From the NCBI GenBank assembly GCA_036171275.1, contig JAVHQT010000021.1, positions 1-55,615 of the forward strand: a stretch of DNA of 55,615 nt, in the 5' to 3' direction. The position numbers were made by a program, and so were the translations under genes. The first letter of the stretch is position 1. Every line of letters begins with the position of its first letter. Shown piece after piece: positions 18,043 to 27,379 of this stretch. The notes beneath the pieces are model-generated. The model was given only the letters and a program-made list of their open reading frames with translations, made no database searches and was not told the DNA's origin. The stretch comes from PALSA-1006 sp036171275 (lineage in GTDB: Bacteria; Pseudomonadota; Gammaproteobacteria; Burkholderiales; Gallionellaceae).

Positions 18043-18705
18043 ATGAATATCAATTTATCCTTACAATTCATCAACTTACTAGCATCACTGCTTTTGCTCA
18101 TTGTCTTTGCAATGTTAGCGCAGCGGCGCATTTTATCGTTGATTAACTTATTCGCCTGGCAAGGCGTCTTGCTGGTGTTAAGCACCGCGATTGTGGCTTA
18201 CTCGACGCATCAATCGCATCTTTATTATTCGGCGGCGCTCACCTTATTGTTAAAAGTGATTGTTTTGCCTTTGCTTTTACATCGCTTAATTCGGCAGCTG
18301 AATGTGCGCTGGGACGTCGAAACTTTGCTCAACATTCCCACAACCATGTTAGTCGGTATTGGCCTAGTCATTTTTGCTTTTAATCTTGCAGCGCCCATTT
18401 CTACCTTAGCTGAAGGCATGACGCGCGGTTTAATTGGGATTGCGCTTGCCAGCGTTTTGCTGTCATTGCTGATGATGCTAACCCGTCGCAAAGCCATTTC
18501 TCAGGTGGTCGCTTTTCTATCGCTTGAAAACGGACTTTTTTTTGCCGCAACGAGCGCAACGCAAGGCATGCCATTGGTGGTCGAAATGGGCATCGCCTTA
18601 GACGTGTTGGTCGCCACCTTTATTTTTGGTATTTTCTTTTTCCAGATTCGTGAAACCTTCGATAGCCTGGACATTGCTCACATGGAAAAACTAAAAGATG
18701 ATTAA
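18043..18705 (+). CDS. HyfE-like small membrane subunit (NuoK-like)
   Basis: A 220-aa protein with six or seven membrane helices, matching HyfE of hydrogenase-4 (an N-terminal part plus a NuoK-like C-terminal part with LSLENGLFFAA and MGIALDVLVATFIFGIFFFQ). A TTG at 18028 also opens the frame, but ATG 18043 lies just after the HyfC-like stop and gives MNINLSLQFINLL, so I use it. The end overlaps the HyfF-like start by 8 nt. HyfE is absent from hydrogenase-3, so this complex is of the Hyf type. Confidence 0.85.
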   Translation: MNINLSLQFINLLASLLLLIVFAMLAQRRILSLINLFAWQGVLLVLSTAIVAYSTHQSHLYYSAALTLLLKVIVLPLLLHRLIRQLNVRWDVETLLNIPTTMLVGIGLVIFAFNLAAPISTLAEGMTRGLIGIALASVLLSLLMMLTRRKAISQVVAFLSLENGLFFAATSATQGMPLVVEMGIALDVLVATFIFGIFFFQIRETFDSLDIAHMEKLKDD

Positions 18706-20155
18706 CACCTATCTGCTCGCATTGCTACTGACGCCACTGATTGGTGGCGCACTTTTAGCACTGTTCGGCTCACGACGCTGGGCGGCTGAACTCAATTCAA
18801 TTATGAGCGCCTTCACCTTTATCGCTTCGGTCGCCTTGTCAATTCGCATTATGAATATCGGCCCACAAGTGGCTTTCAATGAACAATTTTTCATTGATCC
18901 GTTCAATGTTTTTTTAGTGGCGTTAACCGCTTTCATTGCTTTCACCACCTCTTTGTTTTCTCGCCCCTATATGCGAATTGAGCAACACCATGGCAAGCTC
19001 AGCACCAGCATGCTGCATCTTTATTACAGTATGTATCAACTGTTCACCTTCACCATGTTAATTGCCCTAACCGCCAATAATATGGGCATCATCTGGGTGG
19101 CAATGGAAGCCGCCACCCTCACCACCGTATTATTAGTCAGCCTTTATCGCACTCCCGCCAGCTTAGAAGCTGCCTGGAAATATTTTATATTGTGTGGCGT
19201 TGGCATTGCACTGGCCTTGTTCGGCACAATTTTATTGTACTTTGCCGCCGAACGCGTACTAGGCGAAGGTGGAACCGCTTTGTTATGGACGCACTTGAAT
19301 CAAGTCAAAGGTGACTTAGAGCCCACCGTTCTAAAACTTGCCTTCATATTTTTGCTGGTGGGTTACGGCACCAAAATTGGACTCGTTCCCTTACACAGCT
19401 GGTTACCGGATGCGCACGCCGAAGGGCCGACACCGGTCTCCGCCGTGCTCTCAGGCTTATTACTGAATGTCGCTTTGTGTGCGGTTATGCGCAGCAAAGT
19501 CCTAGTCGATGGCTCGCTCGGCACTCATTTTGCTGGCAATTTAATGATGGGATTCGGATTGCTGTCTGTCGTCGTTGCGGCCTTATTTTTATCCCGTCAA
19601 AAAGATATTAAGCGCATGTTTGCCTATTCATCGATTGAACACATGGGCTTAATCACCTTTGCGTTTGGGATGGGAGGATCGGTGGCGACGTTTGCCGCCA
19701 TGTTGCACATGACGATGCACTCACTCGTTAAATCCGCCATCTTTTTCGCCGTTGGTCATGCAGTGCAAAAAACAGGCACACAGCAAATGGACAATATTCG
19801 CGGCTTACTGCAAGTCAGCCCCACGGTTGGCTGGGGCTTGGTGCTGGGTACGTTTGCAATTTTAGGCATGCCGCCTTTCGGGGTTTTTTCAAGCGAATTT
19901 CTAATTATCACCAGCGCAATGCATGCCTATCCGTGGAGCACGCCGATTTTATTGATTGCCCTTGGCATTGCTTTCGCGGCTATTTTTGGCAAAGTTCAAC
20001 CGATGGTTTTTGGTGAAACAACAGCCAAAGCGCTACCCCATCCTCCGGCACTCCTGCCCGTCTTCATCCACCTATTATTAGCGTTTATTTTAGGGATTTA
20101 TATGCCGCCTTATTTGGCAAACTGGTATCACCAAGCGGCAGATTTACTAGGATAA
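18698..20155 (+). CDS. HyfF-like proton-pumping membrane subunit
   Basis: Second antiporter-type subunit, 485 aa, about 14 helices. Key residues are kept: E137 in VAMEAATLTTVLLV, K226 in GYGTKIGLVPLHSWLPDAHA, and the EGPTPVSAVLSG loop. The KDIKRMFAYSSIEHMG and LVKSAIFFAVGHA helices with Lys/His are also present. All the residues needed for ion translocation are therefore present even though the catalytic subunit is altered. The gene ends 3 nt before the HyfG-like gene. Confidence 0.88.
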   Translation: MINTYLLALLLTPLIGGALLALFGSRRWAAELNSIMSAFTFIASVALSIRIMNIGPQVAFNEQFFIDPFNVFLVALTAFIAFTTSLFSRPYMRIEQHHGKLSTSMLHLYYSMYQLFTFTMLIALTANNMGIIWVAMEAATLTTVLLVSLYRTPASLEAAWKYFILCGVGIALALFGTILLYFAAERVLGEGGTALLWTHLNQVKGDLEPTVLKLAFIFLLVGYGTKIGLVPLHSWLPDAHAEGPTPVSAVLSGLLLNVALCAVMRSKVLVDGSLGTHFAGNLMMGFGLLSVVVAALFLSRQKDIKRMFAYSSIEHMGLITFAFGMGGSVATFAAMLHMTMHSLVKSAIFFAVGHAVQKTGTQQMDNIRGLLQVSPTVGWGLVLGTFAILGMPPFGVFSSEFLIITSAMHAYPWSTPILLIALGIAFAAIFGKVQPMVFGETTAKALPHPPALLPVFIHLLLAFILGIYMPPYLANWYHQAADLLG

Positions 20156-20158
20156 AAC

Positions 20159-21709
20159 ATGACACACGCTCAATTCTTAGCTAGTTTAACCCCCCTCACT
20201 AGCGCAATACCTGCCCAGCAAATAACTTTGCAACCCATTGATTTAATTGATGTTTGTAAAATTTTAAGCGAAGGCGGCAGCCGTTTAATTTCGCTATGGG
20301 GCAGCGACGAGCGTGTCTTAAACAACCGCTTCCAGCTGCACGTTTTACTGATGACTGAAGCAGGCTACCTCTGTTTACACGTTCCATTAGACGCTTCAAA
20401 GCCGCATTATCCTGACTTAAGTGGACTGTTTCCGGTGGCCAATCGTTTGCAGCGCGCCGCCTTTGATTTAATGGGCATTCAAGCGCAAAACGCGCCGGAT
20501 CAGCGGCAATGGTTGCGGCATGGCGCCTGGCAAACTGAGCAATTTCCACTGCGCAAAGATTTTATTGCCAACCCCGTCAGCACAAGCGAAATGGATGACT
20601 ATCCCTTCGTCAGCGTTGCAGGACAAGGTGTCCATGAAATTCCAGTCGGGCCCGTTCATGCCGGCATCATTGAACCCGGACATTTCCGCTTCTCAATCGT
20701 TGGCGAAAAAGTACTTAAGCTAGAAGAACGTTTTGGTTATATGCATAGAGGTATCGAAAAACTCTTTGAGAACAAGAACTTAGAAAATGCAAATCAATTC
20801 GCAGGACGCGTCAGCGGCGACAGCTCCATCGCCTATTCTTGGGCGTTTTGTATGGCAACAGAAAATATCGCAAAAATCACGCCACCTGATCGCGCATTAT
20901 GGTTGCGCGCCTTGTTTTTGGAGCGCGAGCGTCTAGCCAATCATTTGGGTGACCTCGGCTATTTGGGCAATGACGTTGCCTTTTCGTTTGGTTTTAATCA
21001 GTTTTGGATTCTAAAAGAACAACTCCTGCGTAATAACGCCAGCTTGTTCGGTCATCGTTATTTAATGGATCGGATTATTCCTGGGGGCGTGAAGGTTGAC
21101 TTAACCTTGGATGGCAAACAAATTATTGAAGAAGAGAGCTTAATGCTGGAGCAAAACGTCGCCACTTTACGCAGCATTTATGAAGAACACGCGGGTGTGC
21201 AAGATCGTTTTATCGGTGCAGGAAAGGTCGAACCCCCTCTCGCTGCAAAACTAGGTATGTGTGGTTTGGCGGGCAGAGCGAGCGCACAAGCGTGGGATGC
21301 CAGAGTTCATTTTTCTTGCGCACCTTACGATAAGTTAGACGTAAAAATGGCCACCTATCGCAATGGCGACGTTGCTGCGCGGGTCATTGTTCGATTTGAC
21401 GAGATTGTGGAATCGCTGCGATTGCAACGCAAAATTTTAGTCAATTTAATCGGCGGCAGCGAATTGGCGCATCCGCTCAACGCTTTACCGGCCAATGAAT
21501 TTGGCTTTGGTTTAGTGGAAGGCTGGCGCGGAGAGGTTATGGTCGCGGTGCATACCGACGAACACGGACAACTGGCTCGTGTTCATCCCCATGATCCTTC
21601 TTGGCAAAATTGGCCAATCCTAGAACATGCCATTATGGGCAATATTGTTCCCGACTTTCCTTTAATCAATAAATCCTTCAACCTGAGCTATGCGGGGCCT
21701 GATCTGTAA
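20159..21709 (+). CDS. HyfG/HycE-like large subunit lacking the NiFe-site cysteines
   Basis: A 516-aa fusion of a NuoC-like domain (about 1-135) and a NuoD/NiFe-large-subunit domain (about 155-516). In true hydrogenases the L1 motif is RxCGxC and the L2 motif DPCxxC. Here L1 reads RVSGDS (R217-S222) and L2 reads DPSWQN (D479-N484), so all four metal ligands are replaced by S219, S222, S481 and N484. The scaffold is otherwise well kept (LEERFGYMHRGIEKLFENK, ERERLANHLGDLGYLGND). Such subunits belong to energy-converting-hydrogenase-related (Ehr) complexes, which cannot bind NiFe. There is no C-terminal extension for maturation cleavage. The electron donor and acceptor are unknown. Its stop overlaps the next start (TAATG). 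Confidence 0.9.
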   Translation: MTHAQFLASLTPLTSAIPAQQITLQPIDLIDVCKILSEGGSRLISLWGSDERVLNNRFQLHVLLMTEAGYLCLHVPLDASKPHYPDLSGLFPVANRLQRAAFDLMGIQAQNAPDQRQWLRHGAWQTEQFPLRKDFIANPVSTSEMDDYPFVSVAGQGVHEIPVGPVHAGIIEPGHFRFSIVGEKVLKLEERFGYMHRGIEKLFENKNLENANQFAGRVSGDSSIAYSWAFCMATENIAKITPPDRALWLRALFLERERLANHLGDLGYLGNDVAFSFGFNQFWILKEQLLRNNASLFGHRYLMDRIIPGGVKVDLTLDGKQIIEEESLMLEQNVATLRSIYEEHAGVQDRFIGAGKVEPPLAAKLGMCGLAGRASAQAWDARVHFSCAPYDKLDVKMATYRNGDVAARVIVRFDEIVESLRLQRKILVNLIGGSELAHPLNALPANEFGFGLVEGWRGEVMVAVHTDEHGQLARVHPHDPSWQNWPILEHAIMGNIVPDFPLINKSFNLSYAGPDL

Positions 21710-22230
21710 TGTACCAAACACTAAAACAAATCTTGAATACGGGGATTAGGACGGAAACGCCTCCTGGCGTTGATGAATCTTTGCGCACGGAAACTGACCG
21801 TTTACAGCATGAAATTTTAGCTGCGTTCGGCGGAGCACTGGCGATTCGTATGGTCGATGCGGGATCGTGCAACACCTGTGAACAAGAAGTACATGCCTTA
21901 AATAATCCCTATTACAACCTGGAAGGTTTAGGAATTAAATTTGTCGCCAGCCCCCGTCATGCAGATTTACTGATGGTGACCGGTAACGTTACTAGGCATA
22001 TGCTCACCGGCCTAAAACGCACCTATGACGCTATTCCAGCGCCAAAATTAGTGATTGCCATTGGCGATTGTGCGTGTTCGGGCGGCTTATTTAATGACAG
22101 TTATGCATGTTGCGGCAAAGTTTCAAACATTATTCCCGTTGACGTGGTCGTCTCGGGTTGCCCACCGACACCGACTGCCATTCTGCAAGGTATTCTCACT
22201 GTCATTAGCACAAAACCAACGGCGAAATGA
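21709..22230 (+). CDS. HyfI/HycG-like small subunit with intact 4Fe-4S ligands
   Basis: A 173-aa NuoB-family protein. The four ligands of the proximal (N2-like) 4Fe-4S cluster are present: C54 and C57 in AGSCNTCEQE, C121 in IGDCACSGG and C151 in SGCPPTP. It can therefore still pass electrons although the partner subunit lacks a NiFe site. No ferredoxin-like NuoI/HyfH gene is present in the operon, so the route of electrons into this cluster is open. It is the last gene, followed by an intrinsic terminator. Confidence 0.9.
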   Translation: MYQTLKQILNTGIRTETPPGVDESLRTETDRLQHEILAAFGGALAIRMVDAGSCNTCEQEVHALNNPYYNLEGLGIKFVASPRHADLLMVTGNVTRHMLTGLKRTYDAIPAPKLVIAIGDCACSGGLFNDSYACCGKVSNIIPVDVVVSGCPPTPTAILQGILTVISTKPTAK

Positions 22231-22239
22231 TTGATGGCA

Positions 22240-22272
22240 GACGGCTATCCGAGTGCCGTCAATTGTTTTTTT
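22240..22272 (+). terminator. Intrinsic terminator of the HyfB-I-like operon
   Basis: A GACGGC/GCCGTC stem (22240-22245 with 22255-22260, 9-nt loop) is followed by AATTG and seven T. It lies right after the HyfI-like stop and inside the last codons of convergent glnD. Confidence 0.75.
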
Positions 22273-24782
22273 AATGCGTCACAGACAGCTTGCTCGTTTT
22301 CTTTTTTCCCCAGTTGAATCCAAAATGTATCTTCCGCGCGAGCGCCTAAAGTATTGACTTTAGCGCAGTTTAATTCAATGTGATGTTGCGCCATAAAGTA
22401 AGCAATTCGAGCCAGTAAACCAGGGCGATCACCCGCAATTAAGGATAAAACTTGCTGCCCTTTTTCATCTTTATGGATACTGACTTCCGGCTGAATGGGG
22501 AAATGCTTAAGTTGACGACTGCTCCGTCCAATTCCGATCAGGGTAGGCGCTTCTTTTTGCGCCAACATCAGTGCCAATTCGTGTTCAATGTAGCTCATCA
22601 CATCGCGATAATTGGTTTTATTGTTATGGGCATCCATCACTAAAAAACTATCAATCGCATAGCCGTGTTGCGTGGTATGAATTTTAGCTTCCATAATGTT
22701 ATAGTTGATTCGCTCAAAAAAATGGCAAATTCGGGCGAATAAATAAGGATAATCTGCACAATAAACAAGCACTTGCGTACCATCACCCAAACGGCTCAGT
22801 CGCGCTTTTACAATTGGCAGCTCGGCATTAACTCGATGCGCTAATTGCCGTGTATGCCAGGCAATCTCATGCGGTTCATGCCGTAAAAAATATTCCGCAT
22901 CCAACTGCGCCCATAGCAATTCATACCGTTCTGGCGCTACCGCATACAGACTCAAGGTTTCAACCGCGCGTTGTCGAATCTCGCCAATTTGATCGGCAAT
23001 TTTTCCATCTAACATATACCGGCGCGTGGCATTAAAGAGATTTTCTAATAGCTGCCCCTTCCAAGCGTTCCATACCTTTGCACTGGTTCCACGAATATCA
23101 GCAACGGTCAGCAAATACAGCGCCGTCAGATAGCGTTGATTTTTGACCTTAGCAGCAAATCTGGCGATGACATCTTGGTCTGACAAATCTTGTTTTTGCG
23201 CTGTCGCGGAAAAGGTTAGATGGTGCTCAACCAGCCAAACAACTAACTGCGTATCCTCTTTACTTAAGCCATGTTGTTTGCAAAAACGACTGGCATCGCC
23301 TTTTCCCAATAGAGAATGGTCACCCCCTCTTCCTTTGGCAATATCATGGAATAAACCCGCGACATACAGCACTTCGGGACGAGCAAAATCTTTAATCAGT
23401 CGGCTACAAAGTGGATTTTCTGGCGCATGTTTGACTAAAGTGAAGCGACGCAAATTGCGCACCACCATCAAAATATGCTCATCGACGGTATAAACATGAA
23501 ATAAATCATGTTGCATTTGCCCAACGACTCGACCAAAAATCGGCAAGTAACGCTCCAGCAAGCCATATTGATTCATGCGTCTAAGCGCATGCGTTAAACC
23601 TTGTGATTGGCGAAAAAGTTGCATAAACAGCGCACGATTGACCGGGTTGCGACGGAACGCTGCATTGATGTTTTTTCGACTGCGCCATAAAGCGCGTGTA
23701 GTCATCGGAGAAAAGCCTATTAAATCAGGATGCTGCCCAAGCAACAAAAAACTTTCTAAAATAGCGGAAGGTTGTTGATTAAACAAATCTTCATCCCGAA
23801 CTTCTAAGAAATGATCGCGCGCAACAAAGCGCTCATTAACCGGAACAACCGTGCTGGCTTCAACAAAAATACGCGAGCGCATATTTTGTAATAAAACACT
23901 GTTTAATTGCAGCACCGCATATTTTGTCCGGTAGTAATGCTGCATTAAATGTTCACTGGCACGACGTTGCGCACTTGGCTGAAAATTCATTTGTTCAGCC
24001 AATCCAGTCTGATAATCAAACAGTAAACGGTCTTCACGGCGGTTTGCAAGATAATGCAAGCGAATACGCAGCGTTTGTAGCAACGCTTCATGGCGCGAAA
24101 TCGCCCGTGCTTCCGCCAAGGTAATTAGCCCGGCTTGCGCTAACTGAGTCCAAGTTTGACCAAATTTAGCCGCTCGACCAATCCAAATAAGGGTGTGTAA
24201 ATCCCTTAAACCACCCGGACTTTCTTTGACATTGGGCTCTAAATTAAAGTCAGTATCGATAAACCGTGTGTGGCGATCTTCTTGTTCTTGTGTTTTCGCA
24301 AGATAGAAATTGCGGTGACTTAAGTGTGAAGTCAGTGCGGCTGCCATCATTTTAAATAAGGGACGATTGCCTTGAATTAAGCGGGCTTCGAGTAGATTAG
24401 TTTGTACCGTAATATCGGCAGATTCCGCGAGGCACTCTTCAATCGTCCGAGTGCTGTGGCCAATTTCCAAACCAATATCCCACAAAGTCCCCACTAATAT
24501 TTGTAATTGTTGCTCAAGTTCAGGGCTGGCGGGTTGGGGAAGTAAAATGAGTAAATCAACGTCTGACTTGGGAAATAACGCTTGCCGCCCGTACCCGCCG
24601 ACCGCAATCAATGCTAAGGATTCAGGCATTAAGGCTTGTGCCCAAACTTGCCGTAAAGTGTCGTCGATCAGTTGGGTGTGCTGACGCAATAAACGTTGCG
24701 CCAATGGTTTCGCTTCATAACTTTGCTGAAGAGCCAGTCGCGCGGCGCGTAAGGCGTCACGAATCTGCGTGGTTGTAAACAC
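22245..24782 (-). CDS. glnD: PII uridylyltransferase / uridylyl-removing enzyme
   Basis: Nitrogen sensor that uridylylates PII proteins when glutamine is low and removes UMP when it is high. The 845-aa protein has the nucleotidyltransferase motif GGYGRQALFPKSDVDLLIL at 62-80. The HD hydrolase motif is at 479-480 (GLFHDIAKGRGGDHS). Two C-terminal ACT domains bind glutamine (about 690-765 and 770-845; DRPGLLARIAYFMAQHHIEL is typical). It follows map by 4 nt, the reverse of the usual divergent map/glnD layout, so the two are probably cotranscribed. It converges with the hydrogenase-like operon. Confidence 0.96.
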   Translation of the reverse strand: MFTTTQIRDALRAARLALQQSYEAKPLAQRLLRQHTQLIDDTLRQVWAQALMPESLALIAVGGYGRQALFPKSDVDLLILLPQPASPELEQQLQILVGTLWDIGLEIGHSTRTIEECLAESADITVQTNLLEARLIQGNRPLFKMMAAALTSHLSHRNFYLAKTQEQEDRHTRFIDTDFNLEPNVKESPGGLRDLHTLIWIGRAAKFGQTWTQLAQAGLITLAEARAISRHEALLQTLRIRLHYLANRREDRLLFDYQTGLAEQMNFQPSAQRRASEHLMQHYYRTKYAVLQLNSVLLQNMRSRIFVEASTVVPVNERFVARDHFLEVRDEDLFNQQPSAILESFLLLGQHPDLIGFSPMTTRALWRSRKNINAAFRRNPVNRALFMQLFRQSQGLTHALRRMNQYGLLERYLPIFGRVVGQMQHDLFHVYTVDEHILMVVRNLRRFTLVKHAPENPLCSRLIKDFARPEVLYVAGLFHDIAKGRGGDHSLLGKGDASRFCKQHGLSKEDTQLVVWLVEHHLTFSATAQKQDLSDQDVIARFAAKVKNQRYLTALYLLTVADIRGTSAKVWNAWKGQLLENLFNATRRYMLDGKIADQIGEIRQRAVETLSLYAVAPERYELLWAQLDAEYFLRHEPHEIAWHTRQLAHRVNAELPIVKARLSRLGDGTQVLVYCADYPYLFARICHFFERINYNIMEAKIHTTQHGYAIDSFLVMDAHNNKTNYRDVMSYIEHELALMLAQKEAPTLIGIGRSSRQLKHFPIQPEVSIHKDEKGQQVLSLIAGDRPGLLARIAYFMAQHHIELNCAKVNTLGARAEDTFWIQLGKKENEQAVCDALKKQLTALG

Positions 24783-24786
24783 GTGC

Positions 24787-25584
24787 TTAGAAGAATAAGG
24801 GTGGCGGTGGCGCGTCAGCAGAAAGGGTTAAAACTTCAAAGCCAGTTTCTGTGACTAAAATCGTATGTTCCCATTGCGCGGATAAACTGTGATCTTTAGT
24901 GACCACTGTCCAACCATCGCCCAATTGTTTGATCGCCGCTTTGCCGGCATTGACCATCGGTTCAATGGTAAAAACCATCCCTGCTTGAAGCTTTAAGCCG
25001 GTATTGGGCTTCCCGTAATGCAAAACTTGCGGATCCTCATGAAATTTGCGACCAATGCCATGCCCACAAAACTCGCGAACTACGCTGTATCCCAGCGCTT
25101 CCACAAAATGCTGAATTGCAAAACCCACGTCACCTAAAGTCGCACCCGGTTTAACGGCTTGAATGCCAATCCACATGGCTTCATGGGTTTTCTCACATAA
25201 ACGACGCGCTTGAATTGAAGGCTCGCCCACGTAGAACATCCGACTGGTATCACCATGCAGTCCATTTTTAATGGTGGTAATGTCCAGATTCACAATGTCG
25301 CCATTTTTTAACACCTTGTCACTAGGAACCCCGTGACAGACTTGATGATTAATTGAGGTGCAAATAGATTTTGGATAAGGACGATGACCGTTCGGTGCAT
25401 AATTTAAGGGCGCAGGAATACATCCTTGAATATCGACCATATAATCATGGCACAATTTATCAAGCACCTCGGTGGTGACACCGACTTTAACAAAGGGGGC
25501 AATGTAATCTAAAACCTCACCTGCCAGTCTCCCAGCTAGGCGCATCGCGGTTACTTCTTCAGGCGTTTTAATACTTACAGTCAT
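24787..25584 (-). CDS. map: Methionine aminopeptidase type I
   Basis: Removes the initiator methionine from nascent proteins. At 265 aa it has the normal type I length. Metal ligands are seen in NLDITTIKNGLHGDTSRMF (two Asp), FCGHGIGRKFHE (His), FTIEPM (Glu) and QWEHTI (Glu). In the usual place it neighbours rpsB-tsf; here it lies between pgi and glnD. Confidence 0.96.
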   Translation of the reverse strand: MTVSIKTPEEVTAMRLAGRLAGEVLDYIAPFVKVGVTTEVLDKLCHDYMVDIQGCIPAPLNYAPNGHRPYPKSICTSINHQVCHGVPSDKVLKNGDIVNLDITTIKNGLHGDTSRMFYVGEPSIQARRLCEKTHEAMWIGIQAVKPGATLGDVGFAIQHFVEALGYSVVREFCGHGIGRKFHEDPQVLHYGKPNTGLKLQAGMVFTIEPMVNAGKAAIKQLGDGWTVVTKDHSLSAQWEHTILVTETGFEVLTLSADAPPPPLFF

Positions 25585-25638
25585 GGCTTATGGCAATCTC
25601 GGAAGTGAATTTAAAATTTTACAAGGGACAAAGAAACG

Positions 25639-25667
25639 TAACTACTTGATTATATTGACTTATTTAG
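25639..25667 (+). repeat. Short dispersed motif, copy at 25.6 kb
   Basis: Reads TAACTACTTGATTATATTGA then CTTATTTAG. It contains the pgi stop codon (25650-25652 on the minus strand) and encodes the last Pgi residues (LNKSI). TAACTACTTGATTAT recurs exactly at 50195, ATTATATTGACTTATT at 34313, and the whole unit at 51702 with few changes. Confidence 0.65.
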
Positions 25668-27290
25668 ATAACAACGAATCAACTGATTGGTCGAGCCATC
25701 ATGGGTTGAAACTGCTTGCGCGCCTGTTAGCTCTGGCAACAACTTGTTTGCTAACTGTTTACCAAATTCAACTCCCCACTGATCAAAAGCATTGATATTC
25801 CATACAACGCTTTGAACAAAAATCTTTTGTTCATACAGCGCAATCAGATTTCCTAGCGTAAAAGGATCAAGTTTATCAAGTAAAAAAGTACTACTCGGGC
25901 GATTGCCGGGGAAAATTTTATAGGGCAGCAATGCCGCTAATTCTTGCTCATTCAACCCTTGCTCTGATAATTCATGGCGCGCTTCTGCTTCCGTTTTCCC
26001 CAACATCAAAGCCTCAGATTGCGCAAAACAATTGGCCAGTAGCATCGAATGATGCTCGCCAAGTGGATAATGTGTTCTCAGTGGCACGATAAAATCAACC
26101 GGTACAATGCGCGTGCCTTGATGAATTAACTGATAAAAAGAATGTTGCCCATTGGTTCCTGGCTCTCCCCACACAGTAAAATGAGTATCATAATCAACGA
26201 GTTGGCCGGCACGATCAATGCGTTTTCCGTTACTTTCCATTTCTAATTGCTGCAAATAGGCAGGGAAGTATTGCAGGGATTGATCGTAGGGCAGAATTGC
26301 ATACGAGCCCGTTCCAAAAAAATTACCATACCAAATACCCAGCAATCCCAAAACGACGGGGATATTTTTTTCAAACGGGGTTTGGCGGAAGTGCTCATCC
26401 ATTGAGTGCGCACCAGCCAACAGTTGTTCAAAATTATCCATGCCGATATATAAAGCAATCGGCAATCCAATGGCTGACCAGAGAGAATAGCGCCCGCCAA
26501 CCCAATCCCAAAATTCAAAGACGTTATCCGGATTGATACCAAATTTTGAGGTGGCTGCCAAGTTAGTGGAAACAGCGGCGAAATGGCTTGAAACGGCTTG
26601 TTCACCTAATTTTTCAACCAGCCAAGCGCGTGCTGTAGCAGCGTTGGTTAAGGTTTCTTGGGTGGTAAATGTCTTGGAGCTAACTACAAACAGTGAGGTT
26701 TCGGGATTCAGTTTTTTTAATACTTCAGCGATATCGGCTGCATCAACATTAGAAACAAAATGTGTCGTCAAGTCTGAATTTGCATACGGCTTTAAGGCTT
26801 CACAGACCATTTTTGGCCCGAGCGAAGATCCGCCAATGCCGATATTTATAATGTGTTGAAGTCGTTTACCGGTATGTCCCAATCGTTCGCCAGATCGAAT
26901 TGCTTCAACATAACGACGCATGTGCCGTAACACACGATGCACTTCAGGAATGATATTTTTACCATCCACATTGACTTCGCCCGTAGATGGACTTCTCAAA
27001 GCAGTATGGAGCGCCGCCCGTTTTTCACTGACATTGATTTTTTCGCCAGAAAATTGACTTTCAATCCAGTCAGAAAGCTTAGCCTGCTTCGCCAAATCAA
27101 GCAGTAATTGAACCGTCTCTTCGTTAATCAAATTTTTTGAGTAATCGAAAAGCAAGCCCTCAAATTTTAAGGAAAACCGTTGAAAACGATTGGCATCCTG
27201 CTCAAACATCGAGCGCATTGAACGCTGACTGATTTGTCGCTGATGATCAGAAAGCGCTTGCCAAGCGGGTGAGCGAGTGAGGTCGGACAT
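25650..27290 (-). CDS. pgi: Glucose-6-phosphate isomerase
   Basis: Interconverts glucose-6-phosphate and fructose-6-phosphate, here probably feeding glycogen synthesis together with glgB. The 546-aa protein has the typical GIGGSSLGPKMV (phosphate-binding), VVSSKTFTTQETLTNA, FWDWVGGRYSLWSAIGLPIA and GTNGQHSFYQLIHQGT segments, plus the C-terminal lysine region (DQWGVEFGKQLA). The last codons lie inside a copy of the short dispersed motif. Confidence 0.96.
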   Translation of the reverse strand: MSDLTRSPAWQALSDHQRQISQRSMRSMFEQDANRFQRFSLKFEGLLFDYSKNLINEETVQLLLDLAKQAKLSDWIESQFSGEKINVSEKRAALHTALRSPSTGEVNVDGKNIIPEVHRVLRHMRRYVEAIRSGERLGHTGKRLQHIINIGIGGSSLGPKMVCEALKPYANSDLTTHFVSNVDAADIAEVLKKLNPETSLFVVSSKTFTTQETLTNAATARAWLVEKLGEQAVSSHFAAVSTNLAATSKFGINPDNVFEFWDWVGGRYSLWSAIGLPIALYIGMDNFEQLLAGAHSMDEHFRQTPFEKNIPVVLGLLGIWYGNFFGTGSYAILPYDQSLQYFPAYLQQLEMESNGKRIDRAGQLVDYDTHFTVWGEPGTNGQHSFYQLIHQGTRIVPVDFIVPLRTHYPLGEHHSMLLANCFAQSEALMLGKTEAEARHELSEQGLNEQELAALLPYKIFPGNRPSSTFLLDKLDPFTLGNLIALYEQKIFVQSVVWNINAFDQWGVEFGKQLANKLLPELTGAQAVSTHDGSTNQLIRCYLNKSI

Positions 27291-27339
27291 TTAAAGTCTC
27301 TACCGTTTAGATGTTAATGGGGCAATGGAAAAATTCAAA

Positions 27340-27379
27340 TAAAAAAGCGCATGACCAATTGCGCCATTGGGCTGCGCTT
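27340..27379 (-). terminator. Intrinsic terminator after the DUF2934 gene
   Basis: On the minus strand an AAGCGCA/TGCGCTT outer stem and a CCAAT/ATTGG inner stem are followed by a T run (the A run at 27341-27346 on the plus strand). It begins at the stop codon of the DUF2934 gene and separates it from pgi. Confidence 0.8.

Noticed and set aside
20159..22230. Calling the HyfG/HyfI pair a functional NiFe hydrogenase
   Set aside because: All four NiFe-ligand cysteines of the large subunit are replaced, no C-terminal maturation extension is seen, and no hyp genes are present.
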